A stretch of 64,000 nucleotides of DNA. It comes from Symbiodinium sp. CCMP2592. Its lineage: Eukaryota > Sar > Dinophyceae > Suessiales > Symbiodiniaceae. Every line of letters begins with the position of its first letter. Positions within the stretch are counted from its first letter, which is position 1. A program made the translations under genes and the position numbers. This document shows positions 23,509-31,751 of the stretch, one piece after another. The notes beneath the pieces were generated by a model. That model saw only the letters and a program-made list of their open reading frames with translations, was not told where the DNA came from and did no database searches. Location of the stretch: positions 1,117,168 to 1,181,167 of the forward strand of contig CAJNDT010000513.1 in the NCBI GenBank assembly GCA_905221615.1. The letters are read 5' to 3'.

Positions 23509-23630
23509 GATGATGCCTCAGTTAAACCTGAAAATGGCTGCGGGAAACACTGTGTTAATACAGGCTGCTCTCATGTTGCAAAATTGCACGGCTCTGGACC
23601 CACGCACGGCAAGCTGGCACAGTGTTTTGC

Positions 23631-26396
23631 TTACAGCTGTTGATCAGTATAGCCGGCAGCGATGTAGAGATCGCGCATGGCTCGAATGGCTGATGTGGCC
23701 TCGCTGCATGGTGTTGTCACTCTGCGTACCATGCGTGTGCGGGCCTGAAAACTGCTGCGAAGTGTTGAAACAGAGGTGGCTGACTGTGGGTGCAAAATAT
23801 CCGCCTTGTGCAAAGTGCATTGATGCGTGAGGCTGCTGTGCTGAGGGTTTATTGCGAAACCCAGGAAAATGTTGGCCGGTTCAGTTTCAAGCTGAACCGG
23901 TGGTTTGTAAAAAGATGCATCAGTGAGCTGTGCAAAAGGAGGCAGTCGGGTCAGCTGTGCAGGTAAAAGAAGGACGCGGTTGTCGACGTATCTGGTAGCA
24001 AAAAAGAAAGCTTGATCCTGCTTGTTGTGATCTGGAAAATGCTTGTGGTTCGTGAAAAGCTGTTTGTATGTGTGGTGCCAACACTGTTCCTCGACCGCAA
24101 CAACGATGTTGCATAGGGCTGGGCTGCAGGGCGAGCCCATAGGTGCACCGCGAAATTGCTCAATAAGTGATGTACCGACAGTGAAGTAGTTGAGTCGGAG
24201 CACTGCAATGATAAGTTGTGGTATATGTTGTAATTGAATGCATAGTTTGTTGCCTGAGGAGGCTTCTTGCTTCTTTTGTCTGCTTTTGCCCCTGTGGACT
24301 CGATGTGTGGGGTCTTTCTGTGAGTGGTCAATGAAGAATTTGGAAGAGTGTAGGGGGTTCTTTTCTCTGTACCATCGAACCATAATGCTGTATGCTGAAA
24401 GAAACCGGCTCTGATCGACCGATGTAAAGAAGCCAGCCAAATCCTGGTTGTACAGGATGTAATCTGTTGAATCGTGTAATTTCCTGCGCTGATGCAGGAA
24501 GAGTGCTGTTTGTTTGAGCTGTGTTATGCCATCTCCTTGGTGAAAGGAGTTTGGACATGCTTGAAAAGTCATCAGCTGCAGTACGTCTGCTAAGGCTTCC
24601 CACAATTTCCTGCCCATGGTGTCGATGAACGCCACTATGGGACGGCCTTTTGTGAATTGCTTCTTTCTTTTCGGTAAAATGTAGGCGCGTGGGATGCGTC
24701 CCCATTGTGGAAAAGCCCATATGTAAGCTGGAAGAAGGCTGCGGATGTCTGTGTAGACATCAAAGTGGTGTTGTAGAGGTTGGTGCTGCGAGATCCGAAA
24801 GATCTCCTTGTCTAAAAAAGTGTTGTGTATGGCAGTGTGATATAGTGCTGGGCAGTACCACGTGAGGCGGTTCGGGAAGTGATCTTCGCAGTGGATGATG
24901 CCCGAAGGTATTTTGTGTTGGACTTGCTTGATCATCTTGACCTGGAGTATGTTGTGTTGGTTGCAGTGTGCGTTGTGTTGTGGTATTTGTTCAGATACAA
25001 ACTGCTTTGCAGTTTGGTGGTTGTAAGGCAGTCCATAGTATCGATGCCATGTGCGTATGGCTCGGCATAATTGTGAAGCCAACTGTGTGGGCTTCTGAAG
25101 GCAATTACTTTTGCCGGAGTATGCCAAAAATTGGTGTTGTGGTTGTAGTTCTGCAAGTTGGATAGCAATGTGATTGTTGAAAATATGCTCCTGGGGAACT
25201 TGTGAGTGTAATGGTGAGCAGGTACAGGGTGGTGGTGAATCGGGTTGCCATGTAGTATGGGCGTCGCGCCAATTGTGTAGAAGTTGTTGCATGGGTGGGT
25301 GTTTCTTGTAGACAGGTTTTGTGCTGGGGAGATGGAATGGTGGAATGTGTTGTTTGTTGCTTGTTAACCGAGAACGCAAAAATTGTCGTAGTTGTTGGGT
25401 GAAGGTGGGGTGTAAGAGTGGCTGTAGGTAAATGGGTTTTGTGACAGGAGGTGGTTTAAGTCGTCGTTTCTTGAAGACGGTGTTGAGCGCTTTTTGAGCG
25501 TGTCTGCGGTCGCGTCGTGGTAAGTTGTTTGAGAGTTTGTGTAAAGCGTAAACTGTGGCTGCTGGTGTATCTGAGCGAAGGAGTTGTTTTGTTGTGTCGA
25601 ATCTGGTGCGGGTGTTGGAAGTAAGATGTGAGACTGTGGTCCATGCCTGTTTTCTGGTGTTGAATAAGGTGGAGTTGGTGAAGCTTCGAATGGAGTGGTG
25701 TAGTTTGCCTCGGCGTTGCTTCGCCCATAAAGTGGCTGTGCCGTTGTGCTTGTTGTTGGCTGCTTTTGTGAAGCCGGAAAAAGCTCCTTTCATGTGTGAT
25801 GTGATGTAGGGAAAGTTGAGCTTGGATTGGTGGTGTTGTATGAGAGTGTTCTCTGTGGCTTCTAATTGCTCGGTGGGTATGTTGGCTTGTAATACAATTG
25901 GTGTGTATTGGTGGTAGCATTTGTGTTTATGCCACCATCGTAAAGACAGTTCGGCTTGTACAATCTTGTGTTGTTGAAGTTGCTTGAATTTTCGATTACG
26001 TGTACCCTCTCGCTGTGTGAGAGAGTGACTTGTACTGCCGATGTAAACGTAGCCACGAAAAGGTTGTTGCGTGGTGACTCTGCAGTATACCACCTGTGGC
26101 TGACGAAAGAAAGAGAGTGTGTACGATGGAAAGGAAATGTTTGAATGTGCAAACAGTCTCTGTAGGTTGGAGAAATGTCCTTCCTCATGTTTGAGGTAGA
26201 AATGCTGTGTGCGAAGTAACAAAGTCAGGCCTTGAAGCCAGAGTATGATTTGATAGAATTGTGTGGAGACTGGTTCTGCCAAAGGTGCGACGAATTGTAA
26301 GATGGATCTGCCTTGATCCAGAATGCGTGTGATGTTCTTGAATTGTTTTTGTCGGAAAATTGTTGTGTGATCAAGTGTCTGTCGGTGTTGAATCAA
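23631..26396 (-). CDS. Penelope-like reverse transcriptase with N-terminal GIY-YIG-like nuclease
   Basis: 921 residues. Residues about 102-200 look like a GIY-YIG nuclease: RGYVYIGSTSHSLTQREGTR (114-133), with Glu182 in ATENTLIQHH as the likely metal ligand. A CTC (C-x-C) motif lies at 441-443. RT motifs are RIPRAYILPKRKKQFTKGRP (617-636), DLAGFFTSVD (702-711), GAPMGSPCSPALCN (800-813; GSPxSP is typical of Penelope-like RTs), and the catalytic box RYVDN (852-856) in place of the usual YxDD. It nicks the target and copies the RNA template, by family knowledge. The frame is open straight back to the UGA at 26409-26411 that ends the upstream ORF, so it may be made by readthrough. It ends with TAA and is intact. 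Confidence 0.85.
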   Translation of the reverse strand: MIQHRQTLDHTTIFRQKQFKNITRILDQGRSILQFVAPLAEPVSTQFYQIILWLQGLTLLLRTQHFYLKHEEGHFSNLQRLFAHSNISFPSYTLSFFRQPQVVYCRVTTQQPFRGYVYIGSTSHSLTQREGTRNRKFKQLQQHKIVQAELSLRWWHKHKCYHQYTPIVLQANIPTEQLEATENTLIQHHQSKLNFPYITSHMKGAFSGFTKAANNKHNGTATLWAKQRRGKLHHSIRSFTNSTLFNTRKQAWTTVSHLTSNTRTRFDTTKQLLRSDTPAATVYALHKLSNNLPRRDRRHAQKALNTVFKKRRLKPPPVTKPIYLQPLLHPTFTQQLRQFLRSRLTSNKQHIPPFHLPSTKPVYKKHPPMQQLLHNWRDAHTTWQPDSPPPCTCSPLHSQVPQEHIFNNHIAIQLAELQPQHQFLAYSGKSNCLQKPTQLASQLCRAIRTWHRYYGLPYNHQTAKQFVSEQIPQHNAHCNQHNILQVKMIKQVQHKIPSGIIHCEDHFPNRLTWYCPALYHTAIHNTFLDKEIFRISQHQPLQHHFDVYTDIRSLLPAYIWAFPQWGRIPRAYILPKRKKQFTKGRPIVAFIDTMGRKLWEALADVLQLMTFQACPNSFHQGDGITQLKQTALFLHQRRKLHDSTDYILYNQDLAGFFTSVDQSRFLSAYSIMVRWYREKNPLHSSKFFIDHSQKDPTHRVHRGKSRQKKQEASSGNKLCIQLQHIPQLIIAVLRLNYFTVGTSLIEQFRGAPMGSPCSPALCNIVVAVEEQCWHHTYKQLFTNHKHFPDHNKQDQAFFFATRYVDNRVLLLPAQLTRLPPFAQLTDASFYKPPVQLETEPANIFLGFAINPQHSSLTHQCTLHKADILHPQSATSVSTLRSSFQARTRMVRRVTTPCSEATSAIRAMRDLYIAAGYTDQQL

Positions 26397-26404
26397 GTGC
26401 TGTC

Positions 26405-26411
26405 GGAGTCA
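26405..26411 (-). promoter_or_regulatory. In-frame UGA between ORF1 and RT; candidate readthrough site
   Basis: The 606-aa ORF ends GAG-UGA and the next codon is CUC; the RT frame continues in the same register with no other stop. UGA followed by C is the leakiest stop context known in eukaryotes. Readthrough is inferred by analogy with the two gag-pol junctions in this window. A separate start for the RT ORF is possible: no ATG is close to its beginning. Confidence 0.5.
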
Positions 26412-28229
26412 CTCTGTCATCTGACTGATGATGGCGACGAGTTTGATCAGTGCTGGGGAGCCAAATTTGTCGATGGCTTTGGGTGGGACACCCCAGGCGA
26501 CTGCAGCGGTTTGCAGTGTTTGCTCTTGTGAGCTGCTGAGTGAAGGGAATTCCGAAGCAACAATGTCAAGGTACTTTTTAACCTGTGTTTTTTGTTTGTC
26601 GCTGATGCCTTTGATGGCACCAAACCATCTGGTGATGCCAGATTCGGAGTGAACGCCAGTGAAGTGGTCTTGAAACCAAACACTGGCTTTTGTAGGCTGC
26701 TGGAAGATGCGCTGGGGATCCATCTTGGGATCGAGGGGTGCCGCCTTCGTTGGTGTAAGAGTTGACTGCTTCTGTCGCTTGGCGCCCAGAGTGGAGCGTC
26801 CCGGGAAGTGCATGCCTGTGGTGGATGACGATGCTGGGGAAGTATGTAACGGGTTGTTGTCTTGTTCTGCAGCGGTTGTGGTGAAGGGGGATAGGCCCTC
26901 CGTGGTAGGCCTGATGTTGGTGTGTGTAGGGTCATCGATGGTGGCCCGTTTTTGTCCACGGGTGGTTGTGGTGGGAGAAATCTCAATTGTGGAAATTGAG
27001 AGAGGTGGTGGGGAGGGCGTGTTGATGGGAGTGCTGGGCGTGGTGGATCGTTTTGGTTTCTTTGATGCTGGTGTGCTGGGAGCCTCATTGTGTGCTTCCG
27101 GCGCACGGAGAGTTTCAATTGTCTCCAGTGCTGTTGAAAGTCGTGCTTCAAGGTCGCTGATGCGATGGGCCGCCAGAGTGTCAGTCTCTGTCGGCTGCGA
27201 AGGTTGGAGTGGGAGATGGGGTTGTGGTTTGCTGGATTGTGGTGGTGTTGGAGATTCGGTGGGTTGCGATTGTGTGTTTTCTGTGTCTGCTTTGACATTT
27301 TGCTTGTCCTTTTTGTTGCCGTCATTGTACTGGTCCTGCAGCTCCTGCAGGTACAACACCAATTCCTTGATAAGGTGTGACATTGCTGGTCGTTTTGCGA
27401 GTGTGAGCTTTTCTTGCCAGCAGAATGCAGTGGCCGCTTGGTCCAGATCAATTCTCCTTGCTCGGAGTTGACCCATAAGTTCAGTGGTAAAGACGGCTTC
27501 GCTGACGTGTTTGCTGCATGTGAGATGGATGTCGAAGCCATGTGCAGCGTACCGTAGCCAGTACGAGGACCAATTGTGTCGCAAAAATGCGACCAATGGT
27601 GCTGTTGCGATTGGCATGCCTGCTGTGCGGTTATGCACTGAATGTGGTGTAGATTGAATGTGTTTGGGGAGGTTGAGGCCAAAAAGCTGCCTGTTGTCCC
27701 AATGCTCTGGTGTTTGAACAAAGTCGTTTGGTATCTGGGGATTTGCAGGCGTGGGATTGGGGTGTTGCTGTTGTTGGGTTGCGACGGTGGCTTGAGGTAA
27801 TGTATGTGACGAAATGCTGGGGTTTCGAGTCGTCATCGGAGATGGACTCACAAATGTGTGTTGGGGAGTGGCAGGTGTGGGGGTTGGCAGTGTGGTGGGT
27901 GGAATTGGTCCGGGAAACTGTTGGGGTGGGGGAGGGGGTGGAGGGAAAGGTGGGAAAGTGTTGTTGTGGCTGTAAGTGTGAGCTGAACCCCAAGTAGTCG
28001 GGATTGGTGATGAGGTGTGTGGTGGGATGTTGTGGATCCCTGGTGGTGGGGAGATCGAGTGCAATGGGGTGCTGCTGGTCGAGGTTGTTTGTCGCTGCAC
28101 GGTACTGATTGCTGTACCGATGATGCCTGTTGGCATTGTTGTATGCCACTGAGGCTGTGTCGGCTTGTACATGGTTGCACAGTGGGGCACTACAGTTGCC
28201 TGTGACTGCAAAAGCTGCACATGGAACAT
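26409..28229 (-). CDS. Pro/Ser/Thr-rich ORF1 (606 aa), Gag-like by position
   Basis: ATG start. Residues about 1-180 are Pro/Thr/His-rich and disordered. A globular-looking region follows at about 185-300 (TAPLVAFLRHNWSSYWLRYA, ALTKRPAMSHLIKEL-type residues), then a second disordered stretch with possible nuclear-localisation KKPKRS, and a C-terminal block of about 100 residues (WFQDHFTGVHSESGITRWFG, then AVAWGVPPKAIDKFGSPALI) without recognised family. A frame overlapping its second half (26447-27721) is a shadow. It is in frame with the RT across one UGA, which points to a Gag-like structural role. Function is inferred only from position. Confidence 0.6.
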   Translation of the reverse strand: MFHVQLLQSQATVVPHCATMYKPTQPQWHTTMPTGIIGTAISTVQRQTTSTSSTPLHSISPPPGIHNIPPHTSSPIPTTWGSAHTYSHNNTFPPFPPPPPPPQQFPGPIPPTTLPTPTPATPQHTFVSPSPMTTRNPSISSHTLPQATVATQQQQHPNPTPANPQIPNDFVQTPEHWDNRQLFGLNLPKHIQSTPHSVHNRTAGMPIATAPLVAFLRHNWSSYWLRYAAHGFDIHLTCSKHVSEAVFTTELMGQLRARRIDLDQAATAFCWQEKLTLAKRPAMSHLIKELVLYLQELQDQYNDGNKKDKQNVKADTENTQSQPTESPTPPQSSKPQPHLPLQPSQPTETDTLAAHRISDLEARLSTALETIETLRAPEAHNEAPSTPASKKPKRSTTPSTPINTPSPPPLSISTIEISPTTTTRGQKRATIDDPTHTNIRPTTEGLSPFTTTAAEQDNNPLHTSPASSSTTGMHFPGRSTLGAKRQKQSTLTPTKAAPLDPKMDPQRIFQQPTKASVWFQDHFTGVHSESGITRWFGAIKGISDKQKTQVKKYLDIVASEFPSLSSSQEQTLQTAAVAWGVPPKAIDKFGSPALIKLVAIISQMTE

Positions 28230-28427
28230 GCATGAGCAACCTGGTTGGCTTGAGCGTCAACATCAACTTGTGCGAGGCATCCAGCATGCAGCTGCATCGA
28301 ATCTTCTTTGGCTCAAAAGCGGGGTCGGGGCAAATGCCTGATTGCAAACAACTATGTGTACAGGGATTCAGGCCTGGAAGAAAAAGTGCTAGAGAGTTAC
28401 AGGAAGACACAGAAGAAGAAATCAACA

Positions 28428-30467
28428 TCACTGAATGAGGCCGAATCCAACGATGCTGAAGTGCCCGGAGTGGAATCCCCACTTCTCCGGGGTCCGCACA
28501 ACACCCTTTCGCCCCACGATGAAGGCTTCTCTGTACATGTCCCGATACGTCATCTTGTAATGCTGATACTTAGTCCGTATTGTCCCGATGACGATCACTC
28601 CCTGTTGGCCCTTGGGCCGCCGCGTACATTGATCGGTAACTATATGTACCGTGCTTTCCGACACATCTCCTGGGGTCGCATTCCCGTATATGACGCAAGA
28701 GGGAATGGGTGGATAGGACTTGTCGTCGAAGCAATGGCTGACAGAACTTGGGCGGACCAAGTCCTCACGCATTATGCGTGCGGCACTTGCAATGCTCGTG
28801 CCGTGTCCGGCGGTGTAGATGTATGTTTCCCCTGGTGGGTCAGTGGCACGAGTGCCGAATGCTCTGCGAGTCTCACCAGCCCACGGGATGAATAACATAG
28901 TATGCACGCCGTCCGATATTGGCGTCAGCGTTGCTCCCAATTCGTTGCACGCTGAGCGCGTGCCCGACTGTAATACGGCATGCGCGAATTCGGCTAAAGT
29001 CTCCTGCCTGAAATCGCTGTCAGCAGCTATCTCGCCCAAAGTTTTGGCGAGTTTGTGCGCTTCCTCCATGTCGACAGCGTGGGGTGTCGGCTTTTCATGA
29101 TCATAAAGCTCAGAGAAAGGCGCCACGTCAATCTGTGGTGGTCTGCTCTGTTTGCCCAGTTGTTCGAGGGTTGGCTGACCCGATGGGGCAGCAGTTGTGG
29201 ATGCATCGAAAGTCGGAGCAGGTGTCCGAACAGAGCTGGGGGGATTGTGCCGAAGCTGTTGGCGCGAGGATGTGCCCTGGCTTGTTGGGGGCTGCTGTTG
29301 TGCGGCTTGGCTGCCCTTGATGCGGAGGGCGATGCGCTGAACCTGCGAAGCCAATGTTTTTTGTGGGACCTTGGGTGGGGTAGGTGGCCTTTGACGTGGC
29401 TGTGTGGCTCTGTAATGCCACTTGTTGGCATCATCATCACGCACTGTAGAATAGCTGCGGAGCACAACCGAGGTCCGAGGAGGTGTCGATGAAGCTCGCC
29501 TGGTGTCCCTGCGAGAACGGCTTCTGCGAGTGTCGCGGGATCGGTGGTGTCTGCGTCGGCGGTGCTGTCTGCCGCTGCTTGCAGGTCGTGCTCGGCTGCG
29601 TGTGTGTCGACGGCGTCTAGTGCTCACGGTGCGAGTTCTGCTGCGTGTGGGTGAATGCCGTCGTCTGCGTGGCAGCGGAGGGTGATGGGGAGAAGTACGG
29701 GCTGCGAGCTGGTCAGTGTCTGCCGATCCCGTATCTGGGGGTGGTTGTGCGGGTGGCACTGTATTGACGGAAGGGGTGTTGGCTGTGTTTGTTGGTTGTT
29801 GTTGTTGGGGTGTCATTGCCGGTGTCTGCGGGGCAGTGTGTGCAGCATCGGCAGTGGGAACACTGGTGGGGTGGGGTTGTGGGGCTTGTTGGATTGTTGT
29901 TGGCGGCGGTATGTGGGATTGTTGAATGGGTTGTGTGGGAGGGATGTTGCAATGTGCAAGTTGGGGTTGTGGGGCAGGTGGTGTAAAAGGAAAGTTGAAT
30001 GTGGTAGGTTGGGCCTGATGCTGTGCCGAAGCAGATGGGCTCATGGGAAAAGCTGTTGGATGGGTAGGCAAAAGAGCAGGGTTCATGAACGGTGTGGGGT
30101 GTTGTGACATGAATTGCTGGGGTGGAGGTTGTTGTGGCATCTGGGGTTGTGGTGTGCTGAGATGTGTGTAGATCGTCGGATGCTGTGGAATAGGAGCGGT
30201 GTGTCCACACGGCATCATGGGGAAGCCGTGTGTTTGCTCAAGAGGAATCGTAGTGGGTTGTGTCGGCAGTGTGGGCTGCTGAGTGGCAGCAATGCCGGTT
30301 GGCATCATTGCTGGGTAGCTTTGAGACTGCGGTACCCAGGTGTTCTGGTGAAATTGATTAAGCACCGGTCGGGCTGTTGGTGCATATGGTGTTGCTGGTG
30401 GCTGCGCGGCAAAATAATCCGGCCACATAGCTGCAACGAAGCGGGTGAAACACACACAGTTGCACAA
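28428..30467 (-). CDS. SR-rich protein with ADP-ribosyltransferase-like C-terminus (679 aa)
   Basis: First ORF in sense order. Residues about 1-250 are Pro/Gln/His-rich. About 255-340 is an Arg/Ser-rich block with many SR and RS dipeptides. Another disordered stretch follows, and about 480-679 looks globular. There, YTAGHGTSIASAARIMREDL (551-570) then VRPSS and CVIYGNA (41-47 residues after Tyr551) resemble the HGT...I...LxPS...YGxA pattern of the ADP-ribosyltransferase/PARP/Tpt1 superfamily. The match is by eye and the third catalytic residue is not identified. The 606-aa ORF starts 200 bases further on. The SR block suggests nuclear RNA binding. A role in the element is unknown. Confidence 0.6.
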   Translation of the reverse strand: MCNCVCFTRFVAAMWPDYFAAQPPATPYAPTARPVLNQFHQNTWVPQSQSYPAMMPTGIAATQQPTLPTQPTTIPLEQTHGFPMMPCGHTAPIPQHPTIYTHLSTPQPQMPQQPPPQQFMSQHPTPFMNPALLPTHPTAFPMSPSASAQHQAQPTTFNFPFTPPAPQPQLAHCNIPPTQPIQQSHIPPPTTIQQAPQPHPTSVPTADAAHTAPQTPAMTPQQQQPTNTANTPSVNTVPPAQPPPDTGSADTDQLAARTSPHHPPLPRRRRHSPTRSRTRTVSTRRRRHTRSRARPASSGRQHRRRRHHRSRDTRRSRSRRDTRRASSTPPRTSVVLRSYSTVRDDDANKWHYRATQPRQRPPTPPKVPQKTLASQVQRIALRIKGSQAAQQQPPTSQGTSSRQQLRHNPPSSVRTPAPTFDASTTAAPSGQPTLEQLGKQSRPPQIDVAPFSELYDHEKPTPHAVDMEEAHKLAKTLGEIAADSDFRQETLAEFAHAVLQSGTRSACNELGATLTPISDGVHTMLFIPWAGETRRAFGTRATDPPGETYIYTAGHGTSIASAARIMREDLVRPSSVSHCFDDKSYPPIPSCVIYGNATPGDVSESTVHIVTDQCTRRPKGQQGVIVIGTIRTKYQHYKMTYRDMYREAFIVGRKGVVRTPEKWGFHSGHFSIVGFGLIQ

Positions 30468-30916
30468 GCAAAGTGCAGGCTGTCCTGATTGTCCCTGCTG
30501 GACTGATTTGAGAGGTCGTAGACGGAGAGAAGGAAGGAAGAGGGCCGAGTACTCTCCGGAGAGAGCGCTGCTTCACTTGCTGTAGACATCTTTACCACGT
30601 CTGCACTCATGTCAGATGCACATGCCCTTGCAGTCCCTGAGTAATAAAGGAGCGGTAAAATACGGGGCAGACTAGAGAGGTAGCACCTGCTCACTAGACG
30701 CACATTACTGCATTAGCCGTCTCTTACTGCGCCTGCGCTCATGTCAGACTCACATGCGAGCATCAGAGAGAGAGAGATAAAGTAGCATCTGGAGAATCTG
30801 AACGATCTGAACGAAGGCTGAACACCCGGTTCATCAACGGTCTCCCCGGAGGGTCACCACGGCGCCATGACGGAAAGCCGTTGCTCTGGAGTCTCATAGA
30901 CCCACGCTGATCACAC
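30468..30916 (-). other. 5' untranslated region of the Penelope-like element
   Basis: Lies between the 5' terminal repeat and the first ORF. Two related segments, CTCATGTCAGATGCACATGC (30608) and CTCATGTCAGACTCACATGC (30738), repeat about 130 bases apart. A short GA run is at about 30767-30778. Confidence 0.4.
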
Positions 30917-31303
30917 TGATGGATTCGGCCAAGAGTACGAGTGCAAGAGGAAAAAGAGAGGCATGTTGTTCATGTTGTAAAAGCTTGTCAGATTGTGGCA
31001 ACCGTACAGCTTGTTTGTTGTCAAATCAACCGCCAAAAGTGGCAACTGAAAACTCTCTAATCTTGGCACAGGGGCCTTCTAATCGGGCTGGCACAGGGGC
31101 CCCAGCTCAAGGTTTTGCAGGTACGCCGAGTTGATCAGACTCGGTATCCCATGACTGTGGTAGCTTCGTTGAGTGCGGTCCCACAGCCATGCCGCACTCC
31201 CCTGCAACATTTGATTCGGTAAATGCCAAATGTCTGATTGAGTTGAAAAGCAAAAATTGCAAACAGTGTAGGAGTGACCCTCTGCTCCCATGTGCTAGGG
31301 AGG

Positions 31304-31312
<9 letters not shown>
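30917..31312 (-). repeat. 5' terminal repeat (pLTR) of the Penelope-like element
   Basis: Direct repeat of 20388-20785 with about two mismatches. A CACAC precedes it and its other end runs into the (CA)n tract at 31306-31339. Confidence 0.85.

Positions 31313-31339
<27 letters not shown>
31306..31339. repeat. (CA)n tract, target of the Penelope-like insertion
   Basis: About 17 CA units followed by a G run. The A1 copy of the same repeat has a shorter uninterrupted CA tract at 52873-52890. Confidence 0.85.
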
Positions 31340-31342
<3 letters not shown>

Positions 31343-31403
31343 GGGGGGGGTTCAAGGAGGTAAGCCGAAACAAGACAGGACCGTCAACAAGTTGAGGTTA
31401 TCC
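31340..31403 (-). repeat. A2 repeat of the outer element, outer part
   Basis: GAGGGGGGGG through GTTGAGGTTATCC, matching 52891-52954 in A1. It abuts B1 at 31404, giving the B1-A2 junction expected of a circular-intermediate element. Confidence 0.85.
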
Positions 31404-31751
31404 GTCTTGTTGGCTTACTCTTGAACCCCAACACCAACACAACATACACCATGATGCACTTGCACATAGATGCATCGCGAAGGTCGTGGTCCAATCTACT
31501 TCGCAATCAAGTCAGTATTTCCCAATTGATATATGGGACATCGAATATTTTCAAAGCATATCAAATTGCCTCAATCACTCGGACCGTCTTCATTTTGATC
31601 GCAAAAAGGGGATGATGCTGCTGCCCAACTTCGAATGCCACGCGACGGGAATCACAAGAGACCAAAGGTAGCGAATGCACACACACCCGCACGAAGGCGG
31701 TACATGATGGTCGCACGAAGGCATACCGATCACTGCCACAGTCTCTCTCCC
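31404..31751 (-). repeat. B1 repeat of the outer element
   Basis: Matches B2 (19737-20083). It overlaps the last codons of the outer pol ORF (stop at 31730-31732). Confidence 0.85.

Larger units (their letters stand above)
20388..31312 (-). mobile_element. Multi-ORF Penelope-like retroelement
   Basis: It is bounded by direct repeats of about 398 bp (20388-20785 and 30917-31312) and encodes a reverse transcriptase with a GIY-YIG-like N-terminal domain plus seven other ORFs on the minus strand. It sits inside the (CA)n tract of the outer element's A2 repeat; the A1 copy (CA tract 52873-52890) is the uninterrupted form. PLEs with N-terminal GIY-YIG are known (the Naiad/Chlamys groups, as I recall), but eight ORFs in about 10.9 kb is large for the group. 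The terminal repeats differ at about two positions, so the insertion is recent. Confidence 0.8.

Noticed and set aside
26447-27721. 424-aa minus frame overlapping ORF1
   Set aside because: Shadow of the 606-aa ORF: composition is scrambled (Pro/His/Arg) and it has no domain.
28303-28318. Relic of the dinoflagellate spliced leader (TTTGGCTCAAAAG)
   Set aside because: Only about 10 of 22 bases match, it is on the strand opposite the genes, and the 5' half is absent.
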